DNA from: JBKCUI01 sp052161605
Lineage (GTDB): Bacteria; Planctomycetota; Planctomycetia; Pirellulales; Pirellulaceae
Assembly: GCA_052161605.1 (NCBI GenBank)
Contig: CP197409.1
Reading direction: 5' to 3' (one strand)
Length of the DNA stretch: 64,000 bases
Position numbers and translations under genes: made by a program
Shown: piece after piece, positions 61,007 through 64,000 of the stretch
Numbering within the stretch: position 1 is the first letter of the stretch
Layout of the letters: each line of letters opens with the position of its first letter
The notes under the pieces: model-generated
Seen by the model: the letters and a program-made list of their open reading frames with translations, nothing else
The model's database searches: none
What the model was told of the DNA's origin: nothing

Positions 61007-62590
61007 ATGAAAGTGCGATTGGAACGTCTGGAGAATAGGATCGCCAAATTGCTCTTGCTTCTTGGTATAGCTTTGTCGAGTTTCACTTGCAATGATTTCG
61101 CGTTAGCTTTGCAGAGTTTGGAAGACAAAGAATCACACCGTGATGAATCAGATAGCAGGCTTGAATCGAAACAGAAAACTCGCGTTCGGTTGTTCGGGCG
61201 AGTCGCTACGTTCGAAGGTCAAGCCGTTGAAGCGTCTCGAGTACAGTTGATTTCACCCAAGATGCCATCGGATGTTCATACTCTTACGGATGCGAACGGG
61301 CAGTACGAACTAGGTTTTGATTTGGAAAGAACAAAATTATTTGAGGTTCTCCTGATGGTAGAGACCGGCGATGGCTCATTGCTTGGTTACGCAGCGCCAA
61401 CACTCGATGCAGGGTTTCTGGAAACAGCGGAAAGCCGACTTGACTTAACCTTGTATAAACCACGTGACATTGAGATTGTAGTTATTGATGAGAATCGTTT
61501 CGCCGTCGACGGTGGGATGGTGTGCCTGTCCCAAAGTCCAAACGTTTGCTTGGGACCTTATACGACCGGTAAAGACGGAGTTGTAAAAGTTCGCATCCCT
61601 CATATGGACCAGCAATGGACTATTTTCGCTGGCAAGAAAGTGGTCGGCTTCTGCGTAAAAAGTTTACCGATCATCAATGCTGTCGGGATGCCAACGACCG
61701 TCCACGCAATGCTGGAACCTGCACAGCCAATGCGGATTCAGCTAAGCGGTTCGGAAAACCAGCCCGTCGTCGGTGCTCAAGTCCGCGTGGAGGGTTTCCG
61801 TCGCGAGGCACAAGATTTCCAATTTCCGATTGCAAGATTCTTTGACTTCGTTACCGAGGAAACTGATGACGCAGGCGAAGCATGGCTGGATGCTTTACCG
61901 TTCGGTGTTGTCACGTTGTCCTGCTCTCATACGAACTACGAAGCTTACTTTAGGATTCTTAATCACGATAAGGGGCCAGAGTTCGTACACAAGGTTTCTC
62001 TACGGGAGATGGTCACCAATCGGTGTTTAGTAGTCGATGAGATGGGGCAACCGCTCGTTGATACGAACATTGATATCCGATCCAATTCGATTCCTTGGTT
62101 TTGGAACGAAGACACGTACAGGACCGATAGTAATGGGATGATTAAGTTTTCGGTCGTGGTTGGGAAGCCATATATGCTCATAGCAACTTTGGGTGAAAGA
62201 GGATCTCCAGCGATAACCGGCTTTGGCATTAAAGATCAATTGAGGGAAGAGGTACAAGAGTTGCGATTAGGACCAATGAGAACGATTACTGGGACGGTAC
62301 GCAGCAAAGGAGCAGAAGAAGTTGTCCCTGATCGAATCGTATACCTATCGCAACTAGGGGCGGGTTTGGACTCGATTCGGCACATGCGAGGTGCTGAATT
62401 AATCGCCGTTTGGATGCGACCAGTCATCACCAAACTAGCCAAGACGGATGCAGAGGGGAGGTTTCAATTCGTAGTGCCGGAAGGAGAGTATAATTTGTCG
62501 CTCTCGCCAAGCGAAAACCATTCCAACCGGTTTCGGATTCCAACGAACGGCATTCAGGAATTCGATCTGACTATCGAAGAGAATAATTGA
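61007..62590 (+). CDS. secreted protein with carboxypeptidase-regulatory-like repeats
   Basis: A 527-residue exported protein: signal 'LLLLLGIALSSFTCNDFALA', followed by several Ig-like carboxypeptidase regulatory-like units. Their hallmark is 'V.D.G.......TD..G.Y/F', seen as 'GRVATFEGQAVEASRVQLIS', 'TLTDANGQYELGFDL', 'ITGTVRSKGAEEVVPDRIVYL' and 'KTDAEGRFQFVVPEGEYNLSLSP'. Such domains bind or present surface partners; there is no enzyme motif. The position directly after the BlaI/M56 locus suggests functional linkage, but it has its own ribosome site (AGGAAA) 249 bases after the disrupted gene. Function unknown. Confidence 0.82.
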   Translation: MKVRLERLENRIAKLLLLLGIALSSFTCNDFALALQSLEDKESHRDESDSRLESKQKTRVRLFGRVATFEGQAVEASRVQLISPKMPSDVHTLTDANGQYELGFDLERTKLFEVLLMVETGDGSLLGYAAPTLDAGFLETAESRLDLTLYKPRDIEIVVIDENRFAVDGGMVCLSQSPNVCLGPYTTGKDGVVKVRIPHMDQQWTIFAGKKVVGFCVKSLPIINAVGMPTTVHAMLEPAQPMRIQLSGSENQPVVGAQVRVEGFRREAQDFQFPIARFFDFVTEETDDAGEAWLDALPFGVVTLSCSHTNYEAYFRILNHDKGPEFVHKVSLREMVTNRCLVVDEMGQPLVDTNIDIRSNSIPWFWNEDTYRTDSNGMIKFSVVVGKPYMLIATLGERGSPAITGFGIKDQLREEVQELRLGPMRTITGTVRSKGAEEVVPDRIVYLSQLGAGLDSIRHMRGAELIAVWMRPVITKLAKTDAEGRFQFVVPEGEYNLSLSPSENHSNRFRIPTNGIQEFDLTIEENN

Positions 62591-63032
62591 GTGGAAGAAT
62601 TCAGTCTCCTGCCAAATTTCCACAACATGTACCATCCATTTTTTATCCGAGCGGATTTCTATAATCTTTTCGGCGGATGACACCGCGAGAGATGGGAGTG
62701 ACGCAAGAGTTGTCTTGAATATCGTCGATCGCTGATTCTTTTGCGTTTCTCTAATCTCTGGCGGTGTGAATATCTCAAGGTGGGATCGGTTCGTCCAGCG
62801 GGTCGTTCGGTTTCTGGATGACGAGTCACGTCTTGCGAATCAGGCCGAAAACACAAGCTTCTTCGGGATGAGCCAGGAGCATTCGCGGAGGGGTTCGTTC
62901 GTACTACTGACGTTTGGTTCCTATGGAACGAAGAGAGCTTCGATAGACAGAAAGCGTCGAAAGTCCAGTTAGGGACGGTAATGTTGGTAATACGAAAATT
63001 CAGAAACTGTTTTTTGCCTTGAACACCATGGA
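62591..63032. other. 442-base gap between convergent genes
   Basis: The gap separates the carboxypeptidase-regulatory protein gene and the partial gene at the window end. It contains short open frames, among them one at 62766-62972, but none with ribosome sites or family resemblance. A and T runs are scattered; I see no hairpin with a T-tract. Confidence 0.4.
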
Positions 63033-64000
63033 CTAGTTAAGCAAAGTTGTAATCAAGCTGTTCCATTGCAACTGGCCTGTCTCGGCCGCTTGATCGAAAG
63101 CCGCTTGAGCAAAGATCCGCCCTCTTTCGCTTTCACCATCTAGATTCAAAAGAGTGGCTACAATCAGCAATTGCGAGATGGCGGTTTCCTCACTGCTGAG
63201 GGCTAACCGTGAGAACTCGTTCAACGTATTGGCAACGTCGATGCGAGATTCTGCAAGGTAGTCAGAAACCGTTGAACCTAGGGCCCATTGGTTGAGAGGA
63301 GCCCCCGCCGCACATGCGGTGTTGAATCGATCCAATACCAACTCCACTGCAATGGGGCCGTTGTGTGCGAATAGCGAAAGTACAGCATTCCGTAACTGCA
63401 AAGATGCGTCAGCCGAGTTCGCAGCGACCAATGATTGCATGAACGAATAAGCTTCGACTGCATTTCCGCTGCGAACCATTTCGTCAATGAGCGAAGAAGG
63501 AGCAGAAATAGTTACTGATGTTGGCGAGCTATTCGGCAAATCATTTCCGTTTGCCAACGGGCTCTGGTAGGAAACAAAACGTACAAGCGGTGAGGAGTTC
63601 GGGTCGCCATAAATAGCTTCCTCCCAGGTGAGTGTCTTATCGGTTGGCTTAACCTGACTCGAGGATGCGACGCTAGGATTTGAGTTCCGTTTCGGTTCGT
63701 TGGCGTTCGTAAAGAGTTGGCTGTCGCTCCAGACCTCTGCCCCCCAGGCTCCATCGTCGTTCACCCAGTGGCCTGATTCCGTTGCAGGCTGGAACGAATC
63801 CGAAAAATCGATTCCAGACGAAGCGTCAAAATGATCAACGAATCGAACGTGATCGTGAGTTCCTACGGTACTAACGATCGGCCAACCAATAACATGTCTC
63901 CGAATCACGGGGCGATAAACAATCGGTTGGTAGACGATGGGGCGGTATACGATTCTAGAGTAGGTCAATGGATGATAGCACCCGACGGTGTACCAATGAG
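63033..64000 (-). CDS. partial secreted-type protein, VYRPIV repeat N-terminus
   Basis: Open frame that runs off the window end, so its 5' end is missing. The visible N-terminal part repeats 'VYRPIV', 'VYQPIV' and 'VYRPVI' units, a pattern of small secreted planctomycete proteins with 'YRP' repeats. The C-terminal half is helical and TPR-like ('AYSFMQSLVAANSADASLQLRNAVLSLFAHN', 'AVELVLDRFNTACAAG', 'GRIFAQAAFDQAAETGQLQWN'). No catalytic motif. Function unknown. Confidence 0.7.
   Translation of the reverse strand, partial: HWYTVGCYHPLTYSRIVYRPIVYQPIVYRPVIRRHVIGWPIVSTVGTHDHVRFVDHFDASSGIDFSDSFQPATESGHWVNDDGAWGAEVWSDSQLFTNANEPKRNSNPSVASSSQVKPTDKTLTWEEAIYGDPNSSPLVRFVSYQSPLANGNDLPNSSPTSVTISAPSSLIDEMVRSGNAVEAYSFMQSLVAANSADASLQLRNAVLSLFAHNGPIAVELVLDRFNTACAAGAPLNQWALGSTVSDYLAESRIDVANTLNEFSRLALSSEETAISQLLIVATLLNLDGESERGRIFAQAAFDQAAETGQLQWNSLITTLLN

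Noticed and set aside
62766..62972. Short open frame in the 442-base gap near the window end
   Set aside because: No ribosome site, no domain and unusual composition; not distinguishable from chance.

Overview
The window is chromosomal DNA from a planctomycete, most likely a member of the Pirellulales/Pirellulaceae. This is inferred from lineage-typical families: a DUF1553/DUF1501 pair, a DUF1559 pseudopilin-like protein with a small lipoprotein beside it, tandem DUF1080 domains, a TIGR03000-like protein, a DUF3500 protein, and dockerin- and repeat-bearing secreted proteins with a 'LEDRRLM'-type N-terminus. I found no rRNA, convincing tRNA or CRISPR array. Coding density is high and both strands are used in short operons.

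Layout. 1-9.3 kb: the end of a DUF1553 gene and a DUF1501 gene on +, then on - a Tat-exported sugar isomerase-like protein, a large dockerin-bearing metalloprotease, ribH, rho and a short glycosyltransferase. 9.5-17.6 kb: a WcaJ-type polyprenyl glycosylphosphotransferase, a membrane/coiled-coil protein, a phosphohexomutase translationally coupled to a copper-type P-ATPase, and mutY. 18-24 kb: a putative outer-membrane protein with a bidirectional terminator, a prenyltransferase-repeat protein, a UVR-motif protein, and an operon of leucyl/arginyl-tRNA-protein transferase, an atypical Ser/Thr kinase and a methyltransferase. 24-29 kb: a YqgE protein, an MsbA-like ABC exporter and a HerA-like ATPase. 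29-33 kb: flagellar flgD, a large flgE and a small lipoprotein. 33-46 kb: DUF3500, an NlpC/P60-like membrane protein, RadC, a MacAB-like efflux operon whose adaptor ends in EF-hands and which also contains a BFD-type ferredoxin, and a five-gene run (Ppx/GppA, DUF58, Dus, a small unknown, DUF1080). 46-56 kb: a GSSGG-repeat secreted protein, a subtilisin with a repetitive tail, a small possible methyltransferase, the DUF1559 pair and a DPP-IV-like peptidase.

The most unusual locus is at 56.3-62.6 kb. A BlaI-type repressor, with a perfect BlaI-like operator just upstream, overlaps a BlaR1-type M56 peptidase gene. That gene's C-terminus is a secretin-like domain rather than the usual penicillin sensor. 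The peptidase gene is split by a complete 1,691-bp IS (ISKra4-like) with 12-bp terminal inverted repeats and a 9-bp target duplication. Removing the IS and one target copy restores one 765-residue frame. A secreted protein with carboxypeptidase-regulatory-like repeats follows.

The window ends inside an unknown secreted-type protein on the - strand.
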